The position numbers and the translations under genes are program-made. The notes beneath the pieces are model-generated. The model had not been told where the DNA came from and did no database searches. It saw only the letters and a program-made list of their open reading frames with translations. This document shows, piece after piece, positions 8,074 to 15,653 of a stretch of 25,880 bases of DNA. Every line of letters begins with the position of its first letter. Within the stretch, counting starts at the first letter, position 1. The DNA is from a virus: the IMG/VR virus record IMGVR_UViG_3300042558_000094, positions 1 through 25,880 of that record; one strand, given 5' to 3'.

Positions 8074-8191
8074 TTTTCACCACCTTACCCATGTCTTTCT
8101 TCGGCTTCTTGCCGCTCTTCTGGTTAGCGATTTTTGCCAGATTGCGTCCCATCTTCAGCATCTGTGCGTTAGTCTTACCACCTTTAGCCAT
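8066..8191 (-). CDS. 41-aa lysine-rich protein
   Basis: 41 aa from ATG at 8189-8191 to TAA at 8066-8068, reading MAKGGKTNAQMLKMGRNLAK and ending with SGKKPKKDMGKVVKNG. GGAG lies 6 bases upstream of the start (GGAGTAAGTC then ATG). Roughly a third of the residues are Lys or Arg. The MAKGGK start also occurs at an internal Met of the 79-aa gene at 9750-9989, so it belongs to the series of basic proteins in this part of the operon. The clean ribosome site and overlap with the next gene support it as real. Confidence 0.7.
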   Translation of the reverse strand: MAKGGKTNAQMLKMGRNLAKIANQKSGKKPKKDMGKVVKNG

Positions 8192-8200
8192 GACTTACTC

Positions 8201-8632
8201 CTACGTTTGCACCGTCACGGTGCCGATCTGACCTGTAGATAATAGCGTATTTGGAAGCCCAGTTAAACCCAAAGGATTACTAAGGCCAACAGGGTTCCAT
8301 CCCCACTGAATTACCCGGCTACCTTCACTGGGAGTACCGAAGGCCAGCACGTTAGCGGGAGGCCGTGAGAACTCTTCCGTGCGGATACCAGTCAAACCAG
8401 CCTGTTGGTAGCTGACATCTGGGCGCGGATTGCGCAGCGCCTGAGGATCGTCGACCGGATACATACCGATCTGAAGCTGCGGCTGGTCAGGTTCCCAGCA
8501 TGACGGACACACGAGGATGTTCGTCGACTTGGTTTTTATGGTAAGCCTGCGAAGCTCCTTGAGCTTATATTTGAACCCGCAACGGTCGCATATCGCAATG
8601 GCCTTCCTACCAGAGGCGAATGGATTAGGCAT
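8201..8632 (-). CDS. Zinc-ribbon phage protein
   Basis: 143 aa starting MPNPFASGRKAIAICDRCGF. The frame is open a further 27 codons upstream (to 8713), inside the neighbouring gene, but the ATG at 8630-8632 has AGGAG directly before it, overlapping the upstream stop codon. Two Cys pairs, CDRC (residues 15-18) and CPSC (about 42-45), about 23 residues apart, form a small zinc ribbon. It is followed by EPDQPQLQIGMYPVDDPQAL and an NPRPD stretch, then a Gly/Pro-rich C-terminus. Proteins with this exact plan are widespread beside the adaptor gene in phages. A zinc-stabilised virion or connector component is likely; a regulatory role is less likely given its position. Confidence 0.88.
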   Translation of the reverse strand: MPNPFASGRKAIAICDRCGFKYKLKELRRLTIKTKSTNILVCPSCWEPDQPQLQIGMYPVDDPQALRNPRPDVSYQQAGLTGIRTEEFSRPPANVLAFGTPSEGSRVIQWGWNPVGLSNPLGLTGLPNTLLSTGQIGTVTVQT

Positions 8633-8640
8633 TGCATCTC

Positions 8641-9357
8641 CTAGATAAACGACGGACGCGGAGCTATCCGCAGGGGAGCTTTTTCTCGATCTTCGTCTGC
8701 TGCCTGCTGCCAAGCCTCGTCATACATCTGCTTAAGCATCATGGTGCGCTGCATGGCGTCAGGAATTTTCATCGACAGGTGGTAGGCAAGGCCAGCCACA
8801 AGCGCCGGGAGCATACGGAACGGGATGTCCTGCGTGTTGACGCCGTTACCGGCGTCCTGAAGGCGGCGCAGCCGGTAGTAGAAGAATGTGTAGTAATTGC
8901 TCTGATCCGGAGCAGGCCACACGTTGATCTGCGGGTAAGCTAGGCCAGTCACCGGTTCGAGCGCACCTGACTGACGGTTGATCCACACCTGAATGGGGCG
9001 ACCCTGCGCGTTCTTATTCGGGATCGTGATGTAGGTGTCAGAACTGATGCGGTTGATGTTGATATCAAGCTGGTTCGACGTCGTGCCCGCATTCGTGCGG
9101 ATGACATGCTCCATCAGGTCGATGGTGTCCACAGGTAGGTCATAGGTGATCTGCCCCTGCACAAGAGGGATCGAGCCTTGCTCGATGGTCCACAGGTTTA
9201 TGCCTTTATTGGCCCACTCGATGGTCAGCAGGTTCAGACTGCGGCGCGCAGTCTTGAGGTCATAACCCGTGCGAAGCTCAGCACCGCAGCGCTCGAACGC
9301 CTCCTCGACAAGCTCGTTGAGGTTAAGGTTAAATGCTGTAGTGCCGGTCGTGGTCAT
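8641..9357 (-). CDS. Putative connector / tail accessory protein (P22 gp4-like)
   Basis: 238 aa starting MTTTGTTAFNLNLNELVEEA. N-terminal helices carry FERCG and ARRSLNLLTIEWANKGINLW, followed by a beta region (YDLPVDTIDLMEHVIR), NVWPAPDQSNYYTFFYYRLR, and a C-terminal helical part LPALVAGLAYHLSMKIPDAM ... MYDEAWQQAADEDREKAPLR. This order is that of phage head-tail connector or tail accessory proteins of the P22 gp4 type in short-tailed phages. It presumably docks on the portal and closes the DNA-filled head. It overlaps the next gene by ATGA (9354-9357). Family placement is from memory; similarity to the adaptor at 7196-7876 is in plan, not in sequence. Confidence 0.85.
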   Translation of the reverse strand: MTTTGTTAFNLNLNELVEEAFERCGAELRTGYDLKTARRSLNLLTIEWANKGINLWTIEQGSIPLVQGQITYDLPVDTIDLMEHVIRTNAGTTSNQLDININRISSDTYITIPNKNAQGRPIQVWINRQSGALEPVTGLAYPQINVWPAPDQSNYYTFFYYRLRRLQDAGNGVNTQDIPFRMLPALVAGLAYHLSMKIPDAMQRTMMLKQMYDEAWQQAADEDREKAPLRIAPRPSFI

Positions 9358-9749
9358 CTGTATCTCGCAGTCTTCTTGGCTATCGCCTTAGGCTGCTTCA
9401 CGAACTGCTGCCCCTTGGCTTTACCTTCACGCTTGGCCTTGGTTGTAGCAGCATATTCGGAAGATGTCAGCGCTTCCCGTGCTTTCTTGGGGAGGTACCG
9501 CTCACCTGTAGCTTTCGGCCCCTGTGTCGAGGGTTTGCCCGACTTGGTGCCCCACTTCTCATCCGTCCATTTGGACAGCGATTTCTGTGCTTTTGTCTTG
9601 GGGCCGGAATATCCGCCCCCAGACTTCTTATACTGCTGGGTGGCCAGCTGGGCTTTGCGCGCGGACCACTGACCCGGATCACCGCCTTTGCCGCCAGCCT
9701 TGACACTAGCAACTATGCGTTTCCATTTGGCCTCGTCCGTGCGCGCCAC
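9354..9749 (-). CDS. Basic phage protein (DUF5872-like)
   Basis: 131 aa from a GTG start (9747-9749, directly after the upstream TAG). It is highly basic, with VKAGGKGGDPGQWSARKAQL, a GGGYSGPKTKAQKSLSKWTD stretch, EKWGTKSGKP and ATGERYLPKKAREAL. This Gly/Lys/Trp pattern (GxWSARKAQL, KWTxEKWGTKSGK, GERYLPKKA) matches a family seen in phages and large DNA viruses recalled as DUF5872. The function is unknown; the charge suggests binding to DNA. It lies in a run of six basic genes. Confidence 0.85.
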   Translation of the reverse strand: MARTDEAKWKRIVASVKAGGKGGDPGQWSARKAQLATQQYKKSGGGYSGPKTKAQKSLSKWTDEKWGTKSGKPSTQGPKATGERYLPKKAREALTSSEYAATTKAKREGKAKGQQFVKQPKAIAKKTARYR

Positions 9750-9989
9750 CTACTTACCTTTCTTGAAGCCCTTCAGCAGCTGAGCGAAGCGCGCACGCTG
9801 GCCCAGCTTGCCGGGAGCCTTAGCAGCCTTGGCTAGCTTTCCTGCCGGGATTTTTTCACCCTTTTTAGCGCCAAGCTGCGCACGGAGTGCACCGGGCTTT
9901 TTGATCGCTTTGGAGATGTTGAGTTTGGCTTTGCCGCCCTTAGCCATCTTGGAAGCATTCATAATACCCATACCACGGGAGGGGCGCAT
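9750..9989 (-). CDS. Lysine/alanine-rich basic protein
   Basis: 79 aa, mostly Lys, Ala, Gly and Arg: MRPSRGMGIMNASKMAKGGK, then KPGALRAQLGAKKGEKIPAG, ending RFAQLLKGFKKGK. No acidic stretch or hydrophobic core is visible; histone-tail-like in composition. The first ATG is kept because it shares one base with the upstream stop (TAATG at 9987-9991), although Met10 or Met15 (giving the MAKGGK start also seen in the 41-aa gene at 8066) are alternatives. It is directly adjacent to the next gene (TAG then GTG). Confidence 0.75.
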   Translation of the reverse strand: MRPSRGMGIMNASKMAKGGKAKLNISKAIKKPGALRAQLGAKKGEKIPAGKLAKAAKAPGKLGQRARFAQLLKGFKKGK

Positions 9990-10960
9990 TAGCAGGTCTT
10001 GCAGTTGGTCTTGCCCTTACGAGCAATACCGTCAGCGCGAGAAGAGACCGAACCGCCCTTGGCGTAGCACTTGCCGCCACCGGCTTTCTTGACCATCATG
10101 CCCTTCTTAACTTTACCACCTTTTTTCATACCCAAATTCCCCATTTCTTTGGCGGTCGGCATGACCTTGGTGACGCCACCGGCTGCATATTTCGGCTTCT
10201 TTTTCACTGCGCCACCTGCAGCTTTATTAACTTCGCTTGGGTCCAAACGAGTCGCACGGTTTTCAAGGTAGCTGAAAGGATTCAGGTACGAAAGAGCCGC
10301 AGCCCCCCGCGCGCGTGCGCGCTCAGAGCCGGTTAGTCCGCGACCCGCTGCATCCATCCGGCTGGTGCCAGTGCCTTTTGTGTCCCCAGTCCTCAGACCT
10401 TTGGCTTCAAGTCGCTTGGCGGCTGTACCATCCGCAGCGGCTCCTGAGTGGCTTCCACCACGTACGTAGCGACGGTGCGTAGGCGCGTTTTCCCTGATCT
10501 TATCCATATCTTTTTTCTTATACGCAAAGCCTTGGTCGCCCATACGACTTGACCCACCCGAGGGGCTTTTCGCTTTCGCTTTCGCTTTCGGCGCAGGGGT
10601 TTTAGCTGCCATCTGCGGCTTCGGAACGGACTTCAACACGTCATCCGTAGAGCTAACTTTAGCTACATCATCCGCCTTTACAGCAGACTTCATTGCGCCG
10701 AACTTGCGGGTCATCGACAGATTGCGTTCGGCAGACTTCTCAGCCGCACGGGTCTGTGTGCGGTCACCGCCAGTGCGCTTAGCAAGGTCATCCTTCGCAT
10801 CAGCGATACGCTGGTCACGCTTCGCAGCAGCTACTTCCGCAGCGCGGCCAGTCTTGCCTTTGGACGCCTTAGCAAAATCTTTTTCAATATCAGCCATACG
10901 ACGGTCATAGCGCCCTTGAGCGCCGCCACCTGCCGAAAACTTCTTCATCTTCTTGCGCAT
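9989..10960 (-). CDS. Large basic low-complexity protein with C-terminal RADG-KGKT tag
   Basis: 323 aa starting MRKKMKKFSAGGGAQGRYDR. It is strongly basic and mostly low complexity. Residues 20-100 look helical (AEVAAAKRDQRIADAKDDLA), about 115-135 hold a Lys-Ala-Lys-Ala run encoded by a hexamer repeat, the middle has a YVRGGSHSGAAADGTAAKR segment and SYLNPFSYLENRATRLDPSE, and the C-terminus has four KKGGK/KAGGGK-type stretches followed by AKGGSVSSRADGIARKGKT and a Cys-containing end. The same tag ends the protein at 11477-11809. No enzyme motif is seen. A DNA-associated or ejected virion protein is possible; this is inference from charge and position. Confidence 0.8.
   Translation of the reverse strand: MRKKMKKFSAGGGAQGRYDRRMADIEKDFAKASKGKTGRAAEVAAAKRDQRIADAKDDLAKRTGGDRTQTRAAEKSAERNLSMTRKFGAMKSAVKADDVAKVSSTDDVLKSVPKPQMAAKTPAPKAKAKAKSPSGGSSRMGDQGFAYKKKDMDKIRENAPTHRRYVRGGSHSGAAADGTAAKRLEAKGLRTGDTKGTGTSRMDAAGRGLTGSERARARGAAALSYLNPFSYLENRATRLDPSEVNKAAGGAVKKKPKYAAGGVTKVMPTAKEMGNLGMKKGGKVKKGMMVKKAGGGKCYAKGGSVSSRADGIARKGKTNCKTC
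10567..10590 (-). repeat. Hexamer microsatellite within a basic protein gene
   Basis: Three to four tandem copies of a cgcttt-type hexamer encode alternating Lys-Ala. The unit is a multiple of three, so length change would alter protein length but not frame. Confidence 0.7.
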
Positions 10961-10961
10961 A

Positions 10962-11207
10962 TCAACCTCTCTTATTTAACCCATCGAGTTTGGCCTCAAG
11001 CCGCTCGAATGCCTTGTCAAACCGCTCACCGAGCTTGTCTACGGTGATATTCATTTCCGCACGCGTGACATGATCGCGTGCGACTTCCTCGCGGGTCTTG
11101 TTGAGGAGGATGCCTAGGCGGTCCAATTCCTCGATCTTCCCTTTAAGAAAGAAGCCCATAAGCCCCACCACCGCGCTGAGGACTATGTTCCATATCAAGA
11201 GTTCCAT
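10962..11207 (-). CDS. Membrane-anchored coiled-coil protein (81 aa)
   Basis: 81 aa starting MELLIWNIVLSAVVGLMGFF. Residues 1-21 form one membrane segment, followed by a long amphipathic helix (KGKIEELDRLGILLNKTREE, then KLGERFDKAFERLEAKLDGL) with heptad spacing. This layout, a short N-terminal anchor and a periplasmic or cytoplasmic coiled coil, is shared with many small phage proteins of unknown role and superficially with inner-membrane spanins. Lying among virion genes it may instead be a virion or ejection component. The stop is separated by one base from the next start, and the start abuts the upstream TAA. Confidence 0.8.
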   Translation of the reverse strand: MELLIWNIVLSAVVGLMGFFLKGKIEELDRLGILLNKTREEVARDHVTRAEMNITVDKLGERFDKAFERLEAKLDGLNKRG

Positions 11208-11477
11208 TTAACAGTTCCATGCCCTCAAGCTCTTGTTGATACGGCTGTTAGGATCGCTCGCGGTCTTGGCGCTGGTGAGCTTCGCCTTCATACCCTTCAT
11301 ACGTTTGCAGAATGACTTACGCCGAGACGCGTCTTTTTTCGTCTTCGGGTTAGGTGCTGGGGGCTTCAACCCGGGCTTACCCGGGTTGGCCTTATTGTAT
11401 GACGCGCGCCCCTTGGCATTCAGGCCACCCTTTTTGGATTTGCCTTCCGCGCGTTGCCAAGCGGGCGTCTTCGCCAT
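11208..11477 (-). CDS. Small basic phage protein (DUF6321-like)
   Basis: 89 aa starting MAKTPAWQRAEGKSKKGGLN, then AKGRASYNKANPGKPGLKPP, ASRRKSFCKRMKGMKAKL and a C-terminal INKSLRAWNC. The order TPAWQRxEGKxxxGGLNxKGR, then RRKSFCxRM, then a final WNC is highly characteristic of a small phage family recalled as DUF6321, whose function is unknown. It is very basic with two conserved Cys (SFC and WNC) that could bind metal or pair. It shares a TAATG overlap with the upstream gene. Confidence 0.88.
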   Translation of the reverse strand: MAKTPAWQRAEGKSKKGGLNAKGRASYNKANPGKPGLKPPAPNPKTKKDASRRKSFCKRMKGMKAKLTSAKTASDPNSRINKSLRAWNC

Positions 11478-11809
11478 TAGACAAACCTTCCTTTGGTCTT
11501 GCCCTTCGAGCAGCAGCCATCAGCGCGTTTGGAGGCAGAGCCGCCCTTGGCCATCTTCTTGACCTTGCCGCCCTTCTTCATGCCTTCGTCAGTGCTGCGA
11601 GCAGTGCTTCTACCCATCATAGCGTCGACATCACCGCGACCACCCATTGCTGGGCGATCTTCCATGCCGCGCTTTTTCTTGGCCATCATCAACCCAGCAA
11701 GACCCAGACCACCGTTACGGGCGATTTTGTTCATCATGCCGTCTTTGGACGCCGCAAGCCCAGCAACGCCAAACGCGCCTTTTTTTGCGAGATTACGTAA
11801 AAAAGCCAT
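11477..11809 (-). CDS. Basic protein with RADG-KGKT C-terminal tag
   Basis: 110 aa starting MAFLRNLAKKGAFGVAGLAA. The first half is amphipathic and Gly/Ala/Met-rich (NGGLGLAGLMMAKKKRGMED); the second half is basic (DEGMKKGGKVKKMAKGG) and ends SASKRADGCCSKGKTKGRFV. The last 25-30 residues align with the C-terminus of the 323-aa protein at 9989-10960 (KGGS-x-S-x-RADG-x2-x-KGKT). It is coupled to both neighbours by one-base overlaps. No function recognised; possibly a virion protein carried with the DNA. Confidence 0.8.
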   Translation of the reverse strand: MAFLRNLAKKGAFGVAGLAASKDGMMNKIARNGGLGLAGLMMAKKKRGMEDRPAMGGRGDVDAMMGRSTARSTDEGMKKGGKVKKMAKGGSASKRADGCCSKGKTKGRFV

Positions 11810-14442
11810 TATGCCTGTGCCTCCTTCCAGTTCAGACGGACACCGTTGAGGGTAACCGCTGCACCGCTGTTGTTCGAAACGACCAAGTAAAGGACGTCTG
11901 GGCCATCGGGGTAGAAGCCCGCGCGCGAGTTCGGAACGGTGTTGACCACACCCCCACCAAGGATCGAGTTGCCAAGATCACGGACGTTGCCAAGGCTGAT
12001 CGAGTTCACACCGCTGGAGTAGAGAGCCGTAACCGACTCACCGCCCGTAATCGTAGCCGTATTGCTGGTGTTCACCGCAATCTGGGCCAGCGACGAGGTA
12101 ACCTGAGTACCAATGGCAACGGAGCCGAATGCTCCGGTAAAGCCGGTGCAAAACCCGTTAAGGATGAGGTTGACGAGCAACGCACCCGAGGAAACTGCCG
12201 CCATGTCTTGAAGCTGCAGCTGGACACGGTTGATGACCTCTTTCACCCCTAGAAGTCCTATCGTACCGTTATCGGTCGAAGGAGCGACACGGATAGCAAG
12301 GATCGGGACCGTAGTGGCGTTGTTGATCGAGATCGGAGCAGTCGTACCATAGTTGAAGACCAACGACTTATCGTCGTCGAACTCGCCGTCCATGATGACC
12401 GACGAACCCCAGTGAGACAGCGAGGCGTTGGTATCCGGCGAGGAGAACTCAACTGGTACAGGTGCAGTAGCCGAGAACGTAAACGTCTGTGCAGCACCCT
12501 GACCCCCTGCCTGAGCACGGGCTACGACCCGAAGCGTAGTGTCATTGACGACCGTGTAAGAGATGAACTCCACCACACCAGTGGGGTCCGCTGCAGCAAT
12601 CCTGAGCGTACCGGTGGGAGCAAAACCTGCCGTGCTGGCCACGTTAATAAGCGTACCCGCACCCCCATTGCTAAGGGTAGATGTCAGGAATGTAGAAGGC
12701 GCAGTACCGTTCGACTCGTAGCGAGCGGGCAAGTTGCCCGAGCGCATATAGGCTTCGTACTGAATGTTGTTGTTCGTCTGCTGATGGACGTAGGTGATCT
12801 GGCCCCTACCGGTACGCATACCCCAGCGTACAAAGCCCGCACCGTACCACGAATAGTCGATGTAAAACATCTGCATGCGGGTGAGGTCGAGCGTGTAGCC
12901 AGACGGACCCCTACCATCGAGAGGGTCGAGCCACTGAGACTGAGGTACGCGCGTATCAACAGTTTTCGTGATGATGACGCCTGCACCAGTACCAGTGATG
13001 GATGCACCGCGATATTCCGGCGTAATATTCATCGCCGTATCGCTAGTGATATTCAACACCCGGTAGGACTGACCACGGATGACGATATAGTCACCCGGCT
13101 TCAGCTGGCTGCTGAACGCAGTGCCAGTACCGGTAACAGCGCTCAAACCGTTGGTTACCGTAGCAGTACCCGAAATCTGGAGGACGCTGCTGCGCCATAC
13201 GGCGTAAAGCTGCTGGCCATCATACTCGAAGAACAAGCCATTCTGCGTGTCGTAAAAACCGATACGGTTGGATGAACCGAACCAAGTGTTTGGGCTGACG
13301 CGCATCGGGAAACCCGTTGCAGGTGTGGCAGTTGGGACAGAGTTTGCTATATATGTCAGCGATGTGGAGGTAGGCGTTGTAGCCACCGTCCACGTACCGT
13401 TATAAGCAAACTGGTCACAGCCGGTGACAATAATCGTAGCACCGGGGGCCATGTTATGCGCATAGCGGGTGTTTACGGTTACCGTGGTACCAGAAGAGGT
13501 GATGCTCGTAACAAACAGCGTCGGCTTCAGCGACGTACCCGTCGAGAACTGGATGGCTTTACCCGACTGATAACGGAAATAGCGACGTGTCTGGCGGATA
13601 AGCTGCGAGTTAGGAACCACAGAACCTGCCGAGAAGGCGACACCGCCATCAAACGTACGCCCTTCCACATAACCCGGAGGACGTGAATACAGGGTGAGAA
13701 GATCAGCAACGTTGGTCAGCGTGCCCGAGGGAGCCACAGGAACGATGAAAGTGAAGGTGTTGTTGGTGGGCGTGGTCGCCACAATCCAAGCACCGTTGAT
13801 AGCACCGCCAGCGCTCGACGTCGTGTTGCGGACGTAAATCTGTGAGCCGGGGGCCAAACCATGAGCCGAGCCTGTCGTGCAGGTGATGGTCGTACCGACA
13901 TAGGTAAACGCGCTGGTAGAAGCCAGCGGGATACCGCAGTTGGAGTAGAACAGGCCCGTGTAAACATAGGTCAACGCCGGGTTGAAGCAGTTCGCCGCAG
14001 CCACAGCGTTGGCAGTGATGACGGTCATCGAGTTCGTACCGCCAGCGACAGTCCACCACCAGCCATTGGCATTGGGGTCACCTGCGTTCTGGATGTAAAT
14101 AGGCGTGTTAGCAGCGACTACGAAAGTACCCGCAATCGTCAAGGTCGTGCCCGAACCAGTGATCGACGAGATCGTCAGCGGCTGCTGGGGGGAGTAATAC
14201 ACCCCCTGCCGGTTGTTCTGAAGAGCGAGGGTTTCCCACTTTGTCGGCTGCGCGCCATACTCGAAGTCGGTGTCGATCAGCGATTGTGGCGTCGAGATAC
14301 GCATTTTACCGACTGGGTCCTGCGCAACAGGAGCCGGGACAATGTAAGGCGCACCAGTGGCTACCGACATACCCGCAGAGGCAGTACCCCCCACCGGCAG
14401 TGACTTGTTGGTGTTAATGTCAGAGACGGTCCATCCACTCAT
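11809..14442 (-). CDS. Large beta-rich virion structural protein
   Basis: 877 aa. Residues 40-80 carry KMRISTPQSLIDTDFEYGAQ and PTKWETLALQNN, a signature also seen in large structural or baseplate-type proteins of marine phages. Three related beta modules follow (about 89-148, 178-236 and 310-366), each of the type SGTTxTVxxxHxxAPGxxIxVxG ... NGxWxVATTPTxxxxTYI. A conserved core follows at about 395-420 (YDTQNGLFFEYDGQQLYAVW) and 500-575 (PQSQWLDPLDGRGPSGYTLD, DYSWYGAGFVRWGMR). The C-terminal third is beta-rich. No protease, lysozyme or other enzyme motif was found. It is probably a tail or head-associated structural protein, perhaps the main tail-hub component if the virion is short-tailed; inference. 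Confidence 0.87.
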   Translation of the reverse strand: MSGWTVSDINTNKSLPVGGTASAGMSVATGAPYIVPAPVAQDPVGKMRISTPQSLIDTDFEYGAQPTKWETLALQNNRQGVYYSPQQPLTISSITGSGTTLTIAGTFVVAANTPIYIQNAGDPNANGWWWTVAGGTNSMTVITANAVAAANCFNPALTYVYTGLFYSNCGIPLASTSAFTYVGTTITCTTGSAHGLAPGSQIYVRNTTSSAGGAINGAWIVATTPTNNTFTFIVPVAPSGTLTNVADLLTLYSRPPGYVEGRTFDGGVAFSAGSVVPNSQLIRQTRRYFRYQSGKAIQFSTGTSLKPTLFVTSITSSGTTVTVNTRYAHNMAPGATIIVTGCDQFAYNGTWTVATTPTSTSLTYIANSVPTATPATGFPMRVSPNTWFGSSNRIGFYDTQNGLFFEYDGQQLYAVWRSSVLQISGTATVTNGLSAVTGTGTAFSSQLKPGDYIVIRGQSYRVLNITSDTAMNITPEYRGASITGTGAGVIITKTVDTRVPQSQWLDPLDGRGPSGYTLDLTRMQMFYIDYSWYGAGFVRWGMRTGRGQITYVHQQTNNNIQYEAYMRSGNLPARYESNGTAPSTFLTSTLSNGGAGTLINVASTAGFAPTGTLRIAAADPTGVVEFISYTVVNDTTLRVVARAQAGGQGAAQTFTFSATAPVPVEFSSPDTNASLSHWGSSVIMDGEFDDDKSLVFNYGTTAPISINNATTVPILAIRVAPSTDNGTIGLLGVKEVINRVQLQLQDMAAVSSGALLVNLILNGFCTGFTGAFGSVAIGTQVTSSLAQIAVNTSNTATITGGESVTALYSSGVNSISLGNVRDLGNSILGGGVVNTVPNSRAGFYPDGPDVLYLVVSNNSGAAVTLNGVRLNWKEAQA

Positions 14443-15179
14443 TATGCGGCATCCTTCTGCGGGGGTACAATCATCGGATACAAGACGTCAGGGCCGAAAT
14501 GGCCTTCATATTCCTGCACACCCATGTGCCCAAGTTTAATGGTAGGGTCGATCCAGACCTCGAACCCATGTTCGCGGACCCGGTCACAGAAGAGGAAATC
14601 CTCTCCGATATACCCCTCATCGGTTTTCATGAAATCGAACATGCACGGCACAGTGCGCTTCGTGCGTTCGTCGTAGTAGCGCCACTCAGGGTGAGCGGCA
14701 TCCAGAGTCTCGAACACGTCTCGACGGACCATCATGAAGGCTGTGGCTACGCGCTGGGCACGGACAAGGCCCATGGCGTTCATCGTAAGCTCTTCATTTT
14801 CGTCGTAGTCGAGGGTGGCGATATATACCTTAGCAGTGCTGCGCGTGCGCGGCACACCTGCAACGATCCCCTTCTTGGGATCAGTGGTCCATGCCATGAG
14901 CCGAAAAATGTCCTCAGGCTCAAAGTTGATGTCAGAGTCGATGAACATGAGGTCCGTACAGTCGGAATCCAGCATGTCCTGCGCAAGCAGGTTCCGCGCA
15001 CGGGAGACAACAGAGCAGCCGCAAATGCTACCAATCTGAATGTCAATCCCGTGCTGCGGAGCAGCTTGGGCAAAACGAGCAAGCGAAACCGCCAGCTTCA
15101 AGGATACCTTAAAGTCGTACGCCGGAAGCGCAATAAATACGCTGCGTCCGGTTAAATCATAACCTTTTTCGTTCTGCAT
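14442..15179 (-). CDS. Phage glycosyltransferase (GT-A fold, GT2-like)
   Basis: 245 aa starting MQNEKGYDLTGRSVFIALPA. The IALPAYDF strand fits the first nucleotide-binding strand; SRARNLLAQDMLDSDCTDLM is followed by MFIDSDINFEPEDIF with the DSD metal-binding motif (residues 81-83). Later come GIVAGVPRTR, GEDFLFCDRVREHGFEVWID (residues 192-211) with the acidic ED likely acting as base or acceptor-site residue, and KLGHMG (His218, a common metal ligand). It would transfer a sugar from a nucleotide-sugar. Substrate cannot be told. Embedded among capsid and tail genes, it may modify a virion protein or host surface sugars rather than DNA. It has AGGTGGCAG before ATG as ribosome site and is coupled to the large structural gene by TAATG. 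Confidence 0.87.
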   Translation of the reverse strand: MQNEKGYDLTGRSVFIALPAYDFKVSLKLAVSLARFAQAAPQHGIDIQIGSICGCSVVSRARNLLAQDMLDSDCTDLMFIDSDINFEPEDIFRLMAWTTDPKKGIVAGVPRTRSTAKVYIATLDYDENEELTMNAMGLVRAQRVATAFMMVRRDVFETLDAAHPEWRYYDERTKRTVPCMFDFMKTDEGYIGEDFLFCDRVREHGFEVWIDPTIKLGHMGVQEYEGHFGPDVLYPMIVPPQKDAA

Positions 15180-15220
15180 CTGCCACCTATCACTAGTTGT
15201 AGAAGACCTACTCTTAGCTG

Positions 15221-15586
15221 TTAGTTAGCGCCAAATACAAGCACGCTGTAAGTAGCGGAAACAGGGTCAACCGGAGCCGCCGTGATGTTCGAAGCGCGAA
15301 CTGTGACTACGTTAGTAGCCGAGACAAACGCGTTGAAGATGATGCCCGCAGCTGGAGCAGCAGGGAGGGCCAAAGCAACTTCATCGCCAACCACAGCGCC
15401 AGTAACCGCAATAGTTAGGTCAGCCTGTGAAACAGCCGCAATCGACGGGAAATCCAGTGCTGCTGACGCCGTACGCAACCTTGTAAGCGTAGCACCAGTG
15501 GTAATAGCACCTGTAGTGGTGTTGGTTGTGATGATCTGGAAGCCGTTCTCTGAACGTACTGGACCCGAAAAGGTAGTGTTAGCCAT
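15221..15586 (-). CDS. Small Thr/Ala-rich virion protein, possible capsid decoration
   Basis: 121 aa starting MANTTFSGPVRSENGFQIIT, then a Thr-rich linker, then beta strands (SQADLTIAVTGAVVGDEVAL, GIIFNAFVSATNVVTVRASN). Small proteins with an N-terminal TTFSGPVRSENGF segment and a VGDxVxLxxPAxxxxGxxFxxFVSAxxxVTVR core follow the capsid gene in many phages, and are usually taken as decoration or head-fibre proteins. ACGGAG precedes the ATG. The gene lies behind the capsid terminator and a 26-nt-loop hairpin in its leader, so its expression may be set separately from the capsid gene. No function proven. Confidence 0.8.
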   Translation of the reverse strand: MANTTFSGPVRSENGFQIITTNTTTGAITTGATLTRLRTASAALDFPSIAAVSQADLTIAVTGAVVGDEVALALPAAPAAGIIFNAFVSATNVVTVRASNITAAPVDPVSATYSVLVFGAN

Positions 15587-15610
15587 TTTATGACTCCGTG
15601 TAGTAGCACA

Positions 15611-15653
15611 ATCTCATACCGTCTCTACTAAGTCCGCTAGGTCGGTCGGTATG
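15611..15653 (-). promoter_or_regulatory. Leader hairpin upstream of the small virion protein
   Basis: A 9-bp inverted repeat, CTCATACCG and CGGTATGAG, flanks a loop of about 25 bases on the minus-strand transcript between the capsid terminator and the next start codon. It may stabilise the 5' end of read-through or processed mRNA, or be an operator. A second, shorter 6-bp hairpin (gtaggt/acctac) lies at 15671-15687. No convincing promoter was found in this gap. Confidence 0.5.

Noticed and set aside
11780-11787. Run of seven A in the basic-protein gene as a frameshift site
   Set aside because: It lies at the very start of the gene, with no useful alternative frame behind it.
12412-13275. 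287-codon plus-strand frame opposite the large structural gene
   Set aside because: Arg/Thr-rich shadow product with no recognisable feature; the minus-strand gene has conserved blocks across the whole region.
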